From UBA6168 sp041392505 (lineage in GTDB: Bacteria > Bacteroidota > Bacteroidia > Chitinophagales > Saprospiraceae): 64,000 nucleotides of DNA. Where the stretch lies: positions 44,046 through 108,045 of the forward strand of contig JAWKLX010000030.1 in NCBI GenBank assembly GCA_041392505.1. The letters run 5' to 3'. The notes beneath the pieces were generated by a model. The model made no database searches. It had not been told where the DNA came from and was given only the letters and a program-made list of their open reading frames with translations. Position 1 is the stretch's first letter. The number at the start of each line of letters is the position of its first letter. This document shows positions 1-8,310 of the stretch, one piece after another. Both the position numbers and the translations under genes were made by a program.

Positions 1-1521
1 GCCCGAAAAAGCAACATTCATCGTGTCCAGCCAGGTTTGCCCTGTTTCTAAATGCGTCATTTCAACATGGTAATTAATGACATAGTACCCACAAACATTG
101 ATTGCGGTACATTGGGAATAATTCCCCCTAAATGTGACTGCCCCTGTACTTTGATTGCAATCACTCGGATAAATAATGCCGGGAAATACCGACTCTTTTA
201 CTTCTGTTGTGATTTCGAAAGTACAAGGTTTTTGTTGCCCCGCATTATCCCTCACCAAAACGGTGTATTCCCCGACTTCCAAATCTTCAATCGTAATGAC
301 TGGATAGGATGGCATATCCAACCAATTAAATCCCCCATCTAAAGAATATTCCAAAATGTTTTGGTAGGAATGGGCCGTCAGATAGGCCGCACCCGGCCAG
401 CCTTGCTGGAGGTCAACATTACACCATTGTCCACAGTTGACATTCAAAAAGTCATCCTTTTTGATCAGCTTAGCGCTTACCTCACCCGACCCCGGTTCTT
501 CCCATCCCACCGTGATTTCGTTGCCGTCGATCGTAAAATCATCCGACCCTGTTACCGTCCAATAAACGGCTATGCTATCCGGGTATTCAACATTGTAGGT
601 GACGGTGGAGTTGGCGCAGGTTTTTTCGCAGGTGGTAGGAGTGGTGGGGCAAAGGGCGGTGGAGTTTATTTCCGTATTGATAACATTGTCAATGCAATAA
701 GTATTGCTATAAACATACCCTTGGTAACAGGATTGATTCGGTGCTTGAATTGTTAGCCTAAAACAAATGCCCGCATTATTTCCCGGACAAATGGCTAAAG
801 TGTCGGATCCTGCCCCGGCTGTACACGATCCATTTGTTGCGTTGAAATAAGTTGTTTGATCCAAGGAATATTGCCATCGATAAATGAATTGATATAAAGG
901 ATAATTATTATTATTACTAATGGAAGCAACCAGAATAATCCATTCATCTGCTTCAAAACAATCATCTGGAAAACCTGAAACAACTATTTCCAAATCATCA
1001 CTTAAGGAACTGCCACATGGGGTAGGGTCAAATAAATCATTGCATCCATCATTGTCGTCATCGTTATCGTATTCATTTGTAATACCATCCCCGTCAAAAT
1101 CGCAAGCTCCAGAACAAGCATCTGGGTTGCATGGCTCGTTGTCATCTGGATCGTAGTTAGGATGGTCGGGTGGGAGGGATGCAAGATACCCATCTCCGTC
1201 CATATCCTCCTCTAAGATGCAGTTCGATGCTATCACTGTGATACAATTGTTCCCAGCGCAGCCTTGGTTATTGGTCACCTCGACACAGTAAGTACCGGGT
1301 GAAGTGATTTGGATTGTTGGTCCAGATCCATAAACAATAGAAAAGCTGCCATCACTGCTGGTCCAATTTATGGTGGACCAATTTGCTGTAAGATGGATGG
1401 ACTGGTAGGTAACATTTTGGCAGAACTCCTCTGAGCCATAAATGATTGGGTCGCACTGGCCCGCCAGCCGAAAGCAGTTGGCCAAAAAGAAAGCGAAGAG
1501 AAAAAGCGTACGCATAACCAT
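1..1521 (-). CDS. Secreted cysteine-rich multidomain protein, N-terminal part (runs off left edge)
   Basis: An open frame runs without a stop from the ATG at 1521 (a second in-frame ATG is at 1515) to the first base of the window, at least 507 codons. The N-terminus is a signal peptide (MVMRTLFLFAFF...LAGQ, cleavage likely after residue 22). An Ig-like stretch follows, with pairs of cysteines around residues 23-105. Next comes a thrombospondin type 3-like calcium-binding stretch at about residues 106-165 (EEDMDGDGY, FDGDGITNE, DNDDDNDG). The rest resembles the beta-sandwich and SprB/PKD-like repeats of Bacteroidota surface proteins. The C-terminus is outside the window, so a T9SS sorting tail cannot be checked. 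Its make-up resembles the giant protein at 48224-61528, which suggests a secreted adhesin-like role; that is inference. No function is assigned. Confidence 0.8.
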   Translation of the reverse strand, partial: MVMRTLFLFAFFLANCFRLAGQCDPIIYGSEEFCQNVTYQSIHLTANWSTINWTSSDGSFSIVYGSGPTIQITSPGTYCVEVTNNQGCAGNNCITVIASNCILEEDMDGDGYLASLPPDHPNYDPDDNEPCNPDACSGACDFDGDGITNEYDNDDDNDGCNDLFDPTPCGSSLSDDLEIVVSGFPDDCFEADEWIILVASISNNNNYPLYQFIYRWQYSLDQTTYFNATNGSCTAGAGSDTLAICPGNNAGICFRLTIQAPNQSCYQGYVYSNTYCIDNVINTEINSTALCPTTPTTCEKTCANSTVTYNVEYPDSIAVYWTVTGSDDFTIDGNEITVGWEEPGSGEVSAKLIKKDDFLNVNCGQWCNVDLQQGWPGAAYLTAHSYQNILEYSLDGGFNWLDMPSYPVITIEDLEVGEYTVLVRDNAGQQKPCTFEITTEVKESVFPGIIYPSDCNQSTGAVTFRGNYSQCTAINVCGYYVINYHVEMTHLETGQTWLDTMNVAFSG

Positions 1522-1901
1522 GGTTTCTAAATTTAATTGATGTCAATAAATACAATCTGGAGGAAGTATTGGTAATGAAAGGTAAGCATAGGTTCTTTTG
1601 ACGGGTGGCAGTTGTAATCTGCGGATATTATTGGACGCCAAGAGTCTGAAAAATTGTTGCTTGGTAAATAGTATGAAATACGAAAAGGGATGTATTGCTT
1701 TTATTCAAAAAACACACCAGAAAGGGGTGGTGGTGTTTTCATAAAGGGCCATTAAAATTGTCGCTTACTTAAGTGAATATGATAGAATATATGAATTTAA
1801 GAATTAAGGAATTTCCCTTCCAAAAGCGTGGAGTTGCTGGAAATAAAAAGGTAAAAGAAAACAGCGGCCGATCCTCGGTGACGGCCATATGGAATTAAAT
1901 A
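1522..1901. other. Intergenic region between the partial secreted gene and infA
   Basis: These 380 bases hold no convincing gene. An imperfect hairpin at about 1708-1739 (arms AACACACC / GGTGGTGTT) is followed on the minus strand by a T-run and could end a minus transcript. A short hairpin at about 1868-1888 (GGCCG / CGGCC), followed on the minus strand by TGTTTTCTTTT, lies just downstream of infA and is the nearer candidate for its terminator. The promoter of the secreted gene should also lie here, but I see no clear TAnnTTTG box. Confidence 0.35.
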
Positions 1902-2123
1902 TTATCGCTTATAACGGTAAGTGATACGACCTCTCGACAAGTCGTAAGGGGACATTTCCAGAGCAACTTTGTCGCCCGGCAGGATGCGGATATAGTGCAT
2001 TCTCATTTTGCCAGCGATGGTGGCTAAAACGGTGTGTTCGTTTTCCAATTTGACCCGGAACATGGTGTTGCCCAGTGCCTCGGAAATAATTCCATCTTGC
2101 TTAATGATATTTTGTTTAGACAT
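1902..2123 (-). CDS. infA: Translation initiation factor IF-1
   Basis: This 73-residue protein is a full-length IF-1, a single S1-type OB-fold. It binds the ribosomal A site with IF-2 and IF-3 during initiation. Family-typical stretches are visible: IIKQDGII at the N-terminus, the central AGKMRMHYIRILPGDKV and the C-terminal SPYDLSRGRITYRYK. In many Bacteroidota infA sits inside the large ribosomal-protein cluster next to secY and rpmJ. Here it stands alone, flanked by about 370 bases of non-coding DNA on each side, so it may be a separate or second copy; the rest of the genome would decide that. Confidence 0.97.
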   Translation of the reverse strand: MSKQNIIKQDGIISEALGNTMFRVKLENEHTVLATIAGKMRMHYIRILPGDKVALEMSPYDLSRGRITYRYKR

Positions 2124-2495
2124 ATAGTGATTTGAAAAATCCCAAAGGAATGGCTTTGAGAAAAGTAAAATGGATAAAACAAAAAGAAGGCACTTTCCGA
2201 ACTGGAAAAAAAAGTAAGGATGGACGCTTTCCTAAATGACTTGCTCCGATTACAATCAAGAAATAAAAAAAGAAAGGAAAAAAACTGGTGGTAAAAAAGC
2301 AAAAAGAAAAATGTAAGGAAGCTGAAAATCAATGGGTTACAAAAACAACTTGTACGAATCTAATCCTGCTAATTTAATGTTGGGCTTATTTTCCCTTATT
2401 TATCAGGCGCATAAGTACGCAAAATCGCACACAAACGGAAATGCGGATTTGAAAATGAAAGACCCGAAAACTACCTTTACCCAAAACTACGAACT
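2124..2495. other. Divergent intergenic region infA / acylase gene
   Basis: These 372 bases separate two divergently oriented genes, so they should carry both promoters. The stretch is A-rich and purine-skewed (2160-2320). I see no gene, no strong hairpin and no unambiguous -33/-7 promoter pair. Confidence 0.3.
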
Positions 2496-4574
2496 ATGAA
2501 ATTGCTCAAACGGATCTCCATTTTGATCGTTGTTCTTTTGTTGGTGACGATTGCTGCCGCCAAGTTGTACCTCCAATCACACACTCCTGACTACAACGCC
2601 GATTTAGCGTTGACTGGATTGACAGGCCAGGTCGAACTGTATTTTGACCAATACGCCATTCCCCATATTTATGCAGAAAGTGAAAATGATGCCTTTCGGG
2701 CCTTGGGGTTTGTCCATGCTCGGGAGCGGCTCTGGCAAATGGAACTCGTCCGACGGATAGCGCCGGGGCGGTTGTCCGAAGTGTTTGGGGAGGCAACTTT
2801 GAAAACCGACCGCTTTTTCAGGATGATTGGCCTATCGGAATACACGGCGGAGTCAGTCCGGCATTTTAACGAAAGCATTGATCCGCAGATTAAAGAAAGG
2901 GTATTGGCTTATCTGGATGGCATCAACCAATTTGTTGACCATGGGAAAACGCCATTGGAGTTTACCATTATGGGTTTGGAAAAAACGCATTTTACGCCCA
3001 CCGATGTTTATAACATCACAGGGTATATGGCTTTCAGTTTTGCGATGGCTCACAAAACAGAGCCTATCCTTTCTTATATTTTGGAAAAATACGGAAACGA
3101 CTACTTGGCTGATCTCGATGTACACGTGGATAGCAACACCACTGCCATAAAAAGTGGGGTAGAATCTTTAGAGCTAAAGGAGCTGTCCATGCAGGTGCAA
3201 GGCATCATGGATGGGTTGCCAGTTTCGTCATTTATCGGCAGCAACAGTTGGGTGGTGAGTGGGGCAAAAACGAAAAGCGGACAGGTACTTTTTGCCAACG
3301 ACCCACACATCGGTTTCTCCCAGCCGGCGGTCTGGTACGAAGCCCACCTCAATGCGCCGGGAATGAACCTTTACGGTTATTGGTTGGCTGGATTTCCCTT
3401 TCCCCAACTCATCCATACCGACCACCATGCTATTGGTTTGACCATGTTCGAAAACGATGACATTGATTTTTTTAGGGAAAAACAAAACCCCGAAAACGCC
3501 GACCAATACCAATACAAGGGTGAATGGTTGAACTTCCAAACTCGGGAAGAAACTATCAAAGTAAAAGATGGCCAAGACGTGAAAATGACCATTAAATCAA
3601 CTGTTCATGGGCCAGTAATGAATGATGGAATTGAAATCATGCATGACGAAGCTCCGGTCAGTATGTGGTGGATTTATTCAAAACACCCGAACCGTACTCT
3701 CGAAGCTTCTTATCAATTAGGCGCGGCACAGAACATGGCCGAAGCACGAGCGGCAGTTGCTCAAATCCATGCCCCCGGCCTCAATGTGATGTATGGTGAT
3801 GTGAATGGCAACGTTGCTTGGTGGGCGGCAGCCAAATTGCCCATCCGGCCTGACCACGTGAATTCCAAACTCATTTTGGATGGCAGCACAGGTGAGGATG
3901 ATCCGCTGGGCTATTATGATTTTTCCGAAAACCCTCAAGCAGAAAACCCTGCTTGGGGATATGTGTACAGCGCCAATAACCAATCGGTCTCCCCCACGGG
4001 CATCCGGCACCCGGGCTACTATTTACCGGAAGACCGGGCGAGGCGGATCGTTTCTCTTTTGGAGGCGAAAAACGACTGGACTACTGACGATTTTAAAACG
4101 ATGATCTCTGACGTTACTTCTGAAAACGTTCCAGAAATAGTGGCCAATCTGACCGCTGTGATTGAGCCGGCCCAATTGTCGGAAACTGAAAAAAACGCTT
4201 TGCAAGTTTTGAAAAATTGGGAAGGTATTTTTGCCCAAAATCAAACTGCACCAACGATTTATAATAAATTCATTTATCACCTTACCCACCGCATTTTTGC
4301 AGATGAAATGGGGGAGGGAATGTTCGACGTATTCAACGGCAACCACGTGATGAAGCGATCTATGCAGCCCTTATTTGCCAACCTCGATTCGCCATGGTGG
4401 GACGATGTTAGTACGCCAGACAAACAGGAAACCCGGACAGAAATCATCAATGGCGCTTTCAAAAAATCCATTGAAGAATTGGTTGTTCAGTTGGGGGATG
4501 ATCCGCAAAATGGCAGTGGGAAAAGGTCCACACCTTGGAGCACAACCATTCTTTTTCAGCTGTTCCTTCCTTAA
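2496..4574 (+). CDS. Penicillin acylase family Ntn-hydrolase, main part (frame broken near 4507)
   Basis: This is an N-terminal-nucleophile amidohydrolase of the penicillin acylase / acyl-homoserine-lactone acylase family. Such enzymes are made as a precursor and cut into alpha and beta chains. A membrane anchor or signal segment occupies residues 5-25. The alpha-chain signature YAESENDAFRALGFVHAR is at about 60-77. The autoprocessing and nucleophile site is the GSNSW motif, with Ser249 expected to start the beta chain. The frame then leaves the family pattern: from about residue 671 the sequence is foreign and it stops at 4574. The family's conserved C-terminal sequence continues in another frame to 4894. 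One extra A in the AAAA run at 4507-4510 would restore a 799-residue protein of normal length. Sequencing error or a recent inactivating deletion are both possible. Substrate cannot be read from the sequence. Confidence 0.85.
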   Translation: MKLLKRISILIVVLLLVTIAAAKLYLQSHTPDYNADLALTGLTGQVELYFDQYAIPHIYAESENDAFRALGFVHARERLWQMELVRRIAPGRLSEVFGEATLKTDRFFRMIGLSEYTAESVRHFNESIDPQIKERVLAYLDGINQFVDHGKTPLEFTIMGLEKTHFTPTDVYNITGYMAFSFAMAHKTEPILSYILEKYGNDYLADLDVHVDSNTTAIKSGVESLELKELSMQVQGIMDGLPVSSFIGSNSWVVSGAKTKSGQVLFANDPHIGFSQPAVWYEAHLNAPGMNLYGYWLAGFPFPQLIHTDHHAIGLTMFENDDIDFFREKQNPENADQYQYKGEWLNFQTREETIKVKDGQDVKMTIKSTVHGPVMNDGIEIMHDEAPVSMWWIYSKHPNRTLEASYQLGAAQNMAEARAAVAQIHAPGLNVMYGDVNGNVAWWAAAKLPIRPDHVNSKLILDGSTGEDDPLGYYDFSENPQAENPAWGYVYSANNQSVSPTGIRHPGYYLPEDRARRIVSLLEAKNDWTTDDFKTMISDVTSENVPEIVANLTAVIEPAQLSETEKNALQVLKNWEGIFAQNQTAPTIYNKFIYHLTHRIFADEMGEGMFDVFNGNHVMKRSMQPLFANLDSPWWDDVSTPDKQETRTEIINGAFKKSIEELVVQLGDDPQNGSGKRSTPWSTTILFQLFLP

Positions 4575-4894
4575 AAAAATACTTCAACGTTGGCCCGTTC
4601 CCCGTACCTGGAAACATTGAAACCATCAACAACCTGTTATTCCGCTGGCAAGCCGATGGTACTTATGAAGTTATTGCTGGCCCTTCCACCCGGCGCATTA
4701 TTGATTTTGCGGATGTTGCAGGAAATAGTTGGAGCATCCTTCCAACCGGACAATCGGGCAACGTACTGAGCGATCATTACAGCGATCAGGCGGAGATGTA
4801 CGCAAAAGGCGAGTTTCGTAGGATGTTGATGGGTAAAGAAGAGATTCAACGTGAAGCAAAATACCAAGCTGTTTTTTCTCCAGCAAAAAAATGA
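4508..4894 (+). pseudogene. C-terminal portion of the penicillin acylase gene, shifted frame
   Basis: Read from AAA at 4508, this frame gives KWQWEKVHTLEHNHSF and then about 110 further residues up to the stop at 4894. WxWxxxHTxxxxH is the typical late beta-chain region of penicillin acylases, and the later stretch GPSTRRIIDFAD followed by TGQSGN is also family-typical. An ATG at 4535 lies inside the conserved block and is unlikely to be a real start. Together with 2496-4507 this is one gene split by a single-base deletion in an A-run. Confidence 0.8.
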
Positions 4895-4991
4895 AAGCCT
4901 TAATTTGAAGGTTGCAGTTTTCATCTGAAAAAGGTAGCCACTAGCGAACTATTTATTTCCCTTACTCAAAGTGCGATGAATCAAACTTCCT

Positions 4992-5091
4992 TAATTCTGG
5001 GCCGAATATTATGCAGATCACTTGGCATCACTCTGCTCGGCCCAGAGGAATTTTAAGGGGGGCGGGAGCATCGCTCCCGCCCCCCTTAAAA
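4992..5091. repeat. Hairpin doublet (two adjacent inverted repeats)
   Basis: Hairpin 1 pairs TCTGGGCCGA (4996-5005) with TCGGCCCAGA (5037-5046), perfect over 10 bp, with an inner GCAGA/TCTGC stem and an AATT/AATT extension after a two-base bulge. Hairpin 2 pairs 5051-5069 with 5073-5091, a perfect 19-bp stem closed by the three-base loop ATC. Neither is followed by a T-run, so a plain intrinsic terminator does not explain them. They fill part of the 304-base gap between the acylase remnant and the ABM gene. No outer enclosing repeat was found. Confidence 0.85.
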
Positions 5092-5198
5092 TCCCCTGAG
5101 GGGCACTTGGGTAGTTGCAATGAAAAGTCAACCTCGCTGCCCCGCATTTTATGGACTTATAGTTTATCACAATTTCTATTTACCAAAAAAAATTAAAA

Positions 5199-5606
5199 AT
5201 GAAAAAAGAATCAAAACCAATCTCGCTTTATTCTAACTGGTGGATCAAGCCGGGCCACGAAAAAAAGGTTGCCCCATTGCTGAAAAAATTAGCCAAAAAG
5301 GTTGAAAAAGAAGAGCCCGGCACGCTGATGTACTTGGTGCATTTCCCAATCAATGATTTTACTGACAGCTTGGGCTTTGTATCGGAGCCCGTTACCCGTC
5401 CGGGGGCGGTAACTTTTGTTGAAACGTATGCCAGTTGGCAAGCCTTCAAAGACCATGTGAAGGGACCTATTTTTACCAGTTTTGTAAAAAAACATGGCCA
5501 TCATTTTGTCCAAGCAGCGGTCAAAAAAGGCGAAGACCCGAAGCCTTTTACACAAGTAGTCTTTATGGATAAGGTGGCAGGATTTCTTGAAAAGAAGAAA
5601 AAATAA
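5199..5606 (+). CDS. ABM-domain (antibiotic biosynthesis monooxygenase-like) protein
   Basis: This 135-residue protein matches the dimeric alpha+beta barrel pattern of ABM/YgiN-type proteins. A first strand ISLYSNWWIKPGHE leads into a basic helix and a TLMYLVHFP strand. Then comes the diagnostic FVETYASWQAFKDHVKGP block (about residues 75-92), where the W and H commonly line the active-site pocket. A positively charged tail ends in EKKKK. Family members act as small quinone or heme-type monooxygenases or stress proteins; the substrate here is unknown. The gene appears monocistronic, with an A-rich leader instead of a Shine-Dalgarno sequence and a terminator straight after it. Confidence 0.75.
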   Translation: MKKESKPISLYSNWWIKPGHEKKVAPLLKKLAKKVEKEEPGTLMYLVHFPINDFTDSLGFVSEPVTRPGAVTFVETYASWQAFKDHVKGPIFTSFVKKHGHHFVQAAVKKGEDPKPFTQVVFMDKVAGFLEKKKK

Positions 5607-5624
5607 CCGAATTAAAATCAGTGT

Positions 5625-5661
5625 AAGCGTCGATAGGGAAAATGCTTGTCGACGTTTTTTT
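5625..5661 (+). terminator. Intrinsic terminator after the ABM gene
   Basis: Stem CGTCGA (5628-5633) / TCGACG (5649-5654), followed by TTTTTTT, 20 bases after the stop codon. Confidence 0.7.
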
Positions 5662-5670
5662 AAATAAAAA

Positions 5671-5698
5671 AAGCGCAACCAAAAAATTGATTGCGCTT
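5671..5698 (-). terminator. Terminator of tRNA-Leu
   Basis: The hairpin AAGCGCAA / TTGCGCTT is followed on the minus strand by a run of T. It lies three bases past the 3' end of tRNA-Leu. Confidence 0.7.
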
Positions 5699-5700
5699 AG

Positions 5701-5785
5701 TGCCCGGAGCGGGACTCGAACCCGCACGGCCAAAAAGGCCACAGGATTTTAAGTCCGGCGTGTCTACCAGTTCCACCACCCGGGC
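5701..5785 (-). tRNA. tRNA-Leu (anticodon TAA)
   Basis: An 85-base cloverleaf with 5' GCCCGGG pairing the 3' end TCCGGGC plus discriminator A. It has the long variable arm typical of class II tRNAs (GTGGCC...GGCCGT), the T-loop GGTTCGAGTCC, and TAA in the anticodon loop CTTAAAA. CCA is not encoded. Confidence 0.95.
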
Positions 5786-5819
5786 AGGTGATAGTTAGAT
5801 TTGCCGGTAATCTAAAAAT

Positions 5820-5850
5820 AAAGCCCCGACAGGTTATCTGCCGGGGCTTT
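5820..5850 (-). terminator. Terminator of tRNA-Gly
   Basis: Stem AAAGCCCCG / CGGGGCTTT with further inner pairing. On the minus strand it is followed by a T-rich stretch and lies directly after tRNA-Gly. Confidence 0.7.
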
Positions 5851-5851
5851 G

Positions 5852-5924
<73 letters not shown>

Positions 5925-6352
5925 ATATATTATCGCTTTCTTTAAAAGCGGACGCAAATATAAAACGATCGGGTGTAATATGTCAAATTTTTTTCGGCAA
6001 CTTTTTTAAAATATTTTTCCTTAAAAAAGCATGGATGCACAACGTTTTAATAATCAATTCTTTGCATCCGATCAGATGCTAAAAAAGAAAGCCAACCACC
6101 GATTGAAATGCTTGCCAGTGCAAAAGAATGGAAGTTTTTTTGGCGCTGCATCAAATGTAAAGCAAAGCGGTACTTATTTAGTGTCAAAATGTACACGCCG
6201 AGCCGAAAAACATCAAATCCGATAAACGCCCATTTTTTGAAGATCGTTCCCCAATCTTAGGTTCGTCCGAAAACAGGAATTGGGTGTCCGTTTTATCAAA
6301 AGCCTGATTTTAGGATTACCAACTCTTTAAGTTTTATGAAAACCGTATTGCC
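5925..6352. other. Intergenic region upstream of tRNA-Gly
   Basis: About 430 bases between tRNA-Gly and the ABC ATPase. A 64-codon frame at 6031-6225 (+) shows no family resemblance, signal or neighbour support, and I do not call it. The tRNA promoter must lie within the first 100 bases; no strong repeat or hairpin is seen. Confidence 0.3.
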
Positions 6353-7003
6353 TCACAAAACCAAGGTCGAATGAAATCCTAAACCATATTCCTCACCAAG
6401 GCTGGAAAGTAATAGTCCTGCTTTATTTTGATTTACCGCTTGTTGTATCAGCTCTACTGCCAAATCGATGTTCTTGGTGTCTAAATGACTGAACGGCTCA
6501 TCTAACAATAACAACTCGAAGGGTTGGCACAAGGCCCGGATGATGGCAATGCGTTGGCGCTGACCATAAGAAAGCGTTTCAGCAGGCTGTTGGAGGAAAG
6601 GCGTCATTTCGAGGTGGTCAACCATTTTTAACAACTCTTCTTTCGAGGTATGACCAGTTAGATGGGCTTTGAGCAATAAATTGTCAAGGGCAGTGAGCTT
6701 GGGGAAGAGGCGGAGATCTTGGAAAACGATGGATAGCTTTTGTTGACGAATGGACGGCCAGTCGTTGGGTGTCAGTGAGTTATAGTTGGTTTCTTCTATC
6801 CATGCGTCGCCTTCATAATCTTTTCTCAACCCATACAGAATATGAAATAGAGTAGACTTCCCTTTGCCAGAACGGGCTTTGATTAGATAGGATTTCCCTT
6901 TTTCAAAATGGCATTCCGTCCCAAAAATGGCGGAAGTTGGGTGGATGCCTCCCGGAGTCTCCAGCAATGGGATCGGTCTGAGGTTGGATAAGGTTATTTT
7001 CAT
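6353..7003 (-). CDS. ABC transporter ATP-binding protein
   Basis: This 216-residue nucleotide-binding domain is of the lipoprotein-export/MacB-like size class. Walker A is ARSGKGKSTL (about residues 43-52; the usual first Gly is Ala), the Q-loop is VFQD (about 93-96), the ABC signature is LSYGQRQR (about 143-150), and Walker B plus the catalytic Glu is LLLLDEP (about 163-169), followed by a D-loop SHLD. The usual switch histidine is not evident: the equivalent segment reads LLLSSLGEE. The start codon is 3 bases after the stop of the upstream nicotinamidase-like gene, so the two are probably translationally coupled. No permease gene is nearby. Substrate and direction are unknown. Confidence 0.88.
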   Translation of the reverse strand: MKITLSNLRPIPLLETPGGIHPTSAIFGTECHFEKGKSYLIKARSGKGKSTLFHILYGLRKDYEGDAWIEETNYNSLTPNDWPSIRQQKLSIVFQDLRLFPKLTALDNLLLKAHLTGHTSKEELLKMVDHLEMTPFLQQPAETLSYGQRQRIAIIRALCQPFELLLLDEPFSHLDTKNIDLAVELIQQAVNQNKAGLLLSSLGEEYGLGFHSTLVL

Positions 7004-7006
7004 TTT

Positions 7007-7597
7007 TTATAAAAATTCGACCCCTTTTCTTTTTAGAATTTGACTTGCGTTATTGGCTTTTTCGGTTGATTTGGCCTGAACGCCGTCTTTTAGAATGCCA
7101 ACTCGATACCCCAATTCCAACCCATCCAATGCTGTTTGAAATATGGTTTCTTCAAAAGGAAGGCCAGCGAGGTGAATTTCCCCGACCTTATTATTTTTCA
7201 AATATTCATCCAGGCCCGTATCCAGTTTGCGGTTTTCATCAAAAAAGGCGCTGTGCGGTAGGAGTTTTTGATCCGTTCCCATCCAAGCGGTAAAATCGAT
7301 GGCATCGTGATCGAAGCCCATCGTCAGTTCAGCACCAAAACTGCCTTGAATACAGTAATAATGTTGTAATAATATCTTTTCGCCCATTACATCTATTTCT
7401 TGTCCGGGCCGTCGCCAAGGGTAATTGGCAACGAACATTTTATGCTCGGTAGGGTGGGAGAAGCGGGCCGCAATTAACTGATCGTAGTGAGAGATTGCTT
7501 TGTTGGCGACTGGCAAAATTGCCTCCGCTCCCTCTATTTCCGCAGACCCCAATGGGAACAAGTCTATTTGTAATCCGATGATAATGAGTGCTTTCAA
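7007..7597 (-). CDS. Nicotinamidase/isochorismatase-like protein lacking catalytic residues
   Basis: This 196-residue protein has the isochorismatase-superfamily fold pattern: an initial strand with Asp (LIIIGLQIDLFP), a metal-site-like segment (ARFSHPTEHKMF), the GTD...SAFF block and the late GLPFEETIFQTALDGLELGY helix. The key positions differ from nicotinamidases. The Lys expected before GTD is Met. The Cys expected in the TDYC-like motif is Thr (FEET). The metal-site Asp expected two residues before the first His is Phe; only the two His remain. The general Asp near residue 11 is kept. It therefore looks like a non-catalytic or repurposed relative. It lies between ribH and an ABC ATPase, coupled to the latter. 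Annotating it as pncA would be unsafe. Confidence 0.75.
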   Translation of the reverse strand: MKALIIIGLQIDLFPLGSAEIEGAEAILPVANKAISHYDQLIAARFSHPTEHKMFVANYPWRRPGQEIDVMGEKILLQHYYCIQGSFGAELTMGFDHDAIDFTAWMGTDQKLLPHSAFFDENRKLDTGLDEYLKNNKVGEIHLAGLPFEETIFQTALDGLELGYRVGILKDGVQAKSTEKANNASQILKRKGVEFL

Positions 7598-7650
7598 GGA
7601 TATGAGATGGTTGGATGTTTAGATGGAAGTTGGTTGGAAGGGTTGGTTTC

Positions 7651-8166
7651 TCAATAACCAATCCTGCTGCCCGGTTTGGTCAATTCCGTTTTGATGGCAG
7701 CCATGCGAATGGCAGTTACCGCGGCTTCCACACCTTTGTTTCCGTATTTGCCACCTGCCCGTTCAACGGCCTGTTCGTGCGTGTTGGGGGTGAGTACGCC
7801 AAAAATGCATGGGATGCCGCTGGCTACGCTCAAGGCCGTCAATCCGGTAGCGACGGCATGGTTGATGTATTCGTCGTGTTGCGTTTCGCCTTTGATCACA
7901 ACCCCTAAACAAATGACGGCATTGAGTTTTTTAGAACCAGCCAACAATTTTGCAGCTACTGGCAACTCAAAACTACCGGGCACTTGGATCGTATGGATAT
8001 TTTCCTCCAAGGCACCGTGCTTGACCAATGTGTCGTAACAGCCTTGGTACAAGGTGTGGGTGATGTCGGCATTCCAATCGGACAAAGCGATGCCAAAATG
8101 CATCTCTGCTGCCGATGGGATGTTGTCTTCGTTGTATTTAGATAGATTTTTTAGTGCGGAAGCCAT
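7651..8166 (-). CDS. ribH: 6,7-dimethyl-8-ribityllumazine synthase
   Basis: A 171-residue lumazine synthase. It condenses 5-amino-6-ribitylamino-uracil with dihydroxybutanone phosphate, the penultimate step of riboflavin synthesis, in a cytosolic pentameric or 60-mer shell. Family motifs are clear: the substrate-site strand FGIALSDWNADIT, VPGSFELP (about residues 63-70), the phosphate-binding region LGVVIKGETQHDEYI (about 87-101) with the catalytic His, and FGVLTPNTHEQA. The N-terminal extension of about 15 residues is common in this phylum. The TPR gene lies 144 bases upstream, separated by a terminator. Confidence 0.97.
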   Translation of the reverse strand: MASALKNLSKYNEDNIPSAAEMHFGIALSDWNADITHTLYQGCYDTLVKHGALEENIHTIQVPGSFELPVAAKLLAGSKKLNAVICLGVVIKGETQHDEYINHAVATGLTALSVASGIPCIFGVLTPNTHEQAVERAGGKYGNKGVEAAVTAIRMAAIKTELTKPGSRIGY

Positions 8167-8245
8167 AGGTGGTGTTTGGTTGTATGTTTAATTATTGTGA
8201 GCAACATCTTGTTAAAAAAAGCTCAGAATCAAAGAATTTCAAAAT

Positions 8246-8276
8246 TAAAAAAGGCAATATGGAAAAACCATATTGC
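8246..8276 (-). terminator. Terminator of the TPR gene
   Basis: Stem GGCAATATGG / CCATATTGCC with loop AAAAA, followed on the minus strand by TTTTTT. It is about 35 bases after the stop at 8311. Confidence 0.8.
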
Positions 8277-8310
8277 CTTGGAAGTTTATGCAGATTGTTT
8301 TGAAAAAATA

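Noticed and set aside
2024..2332. 102-codon minus-strand frame over the infA start
   Set aside because: Overlaps infA in another frame and is a Phe/Leu/Ser-rich reading of purine-rich DNA.
6031..6225. 64-codon plus-strand frame near the tRNAs
   Set aside because: No recognisable motif or start context; likely chance.
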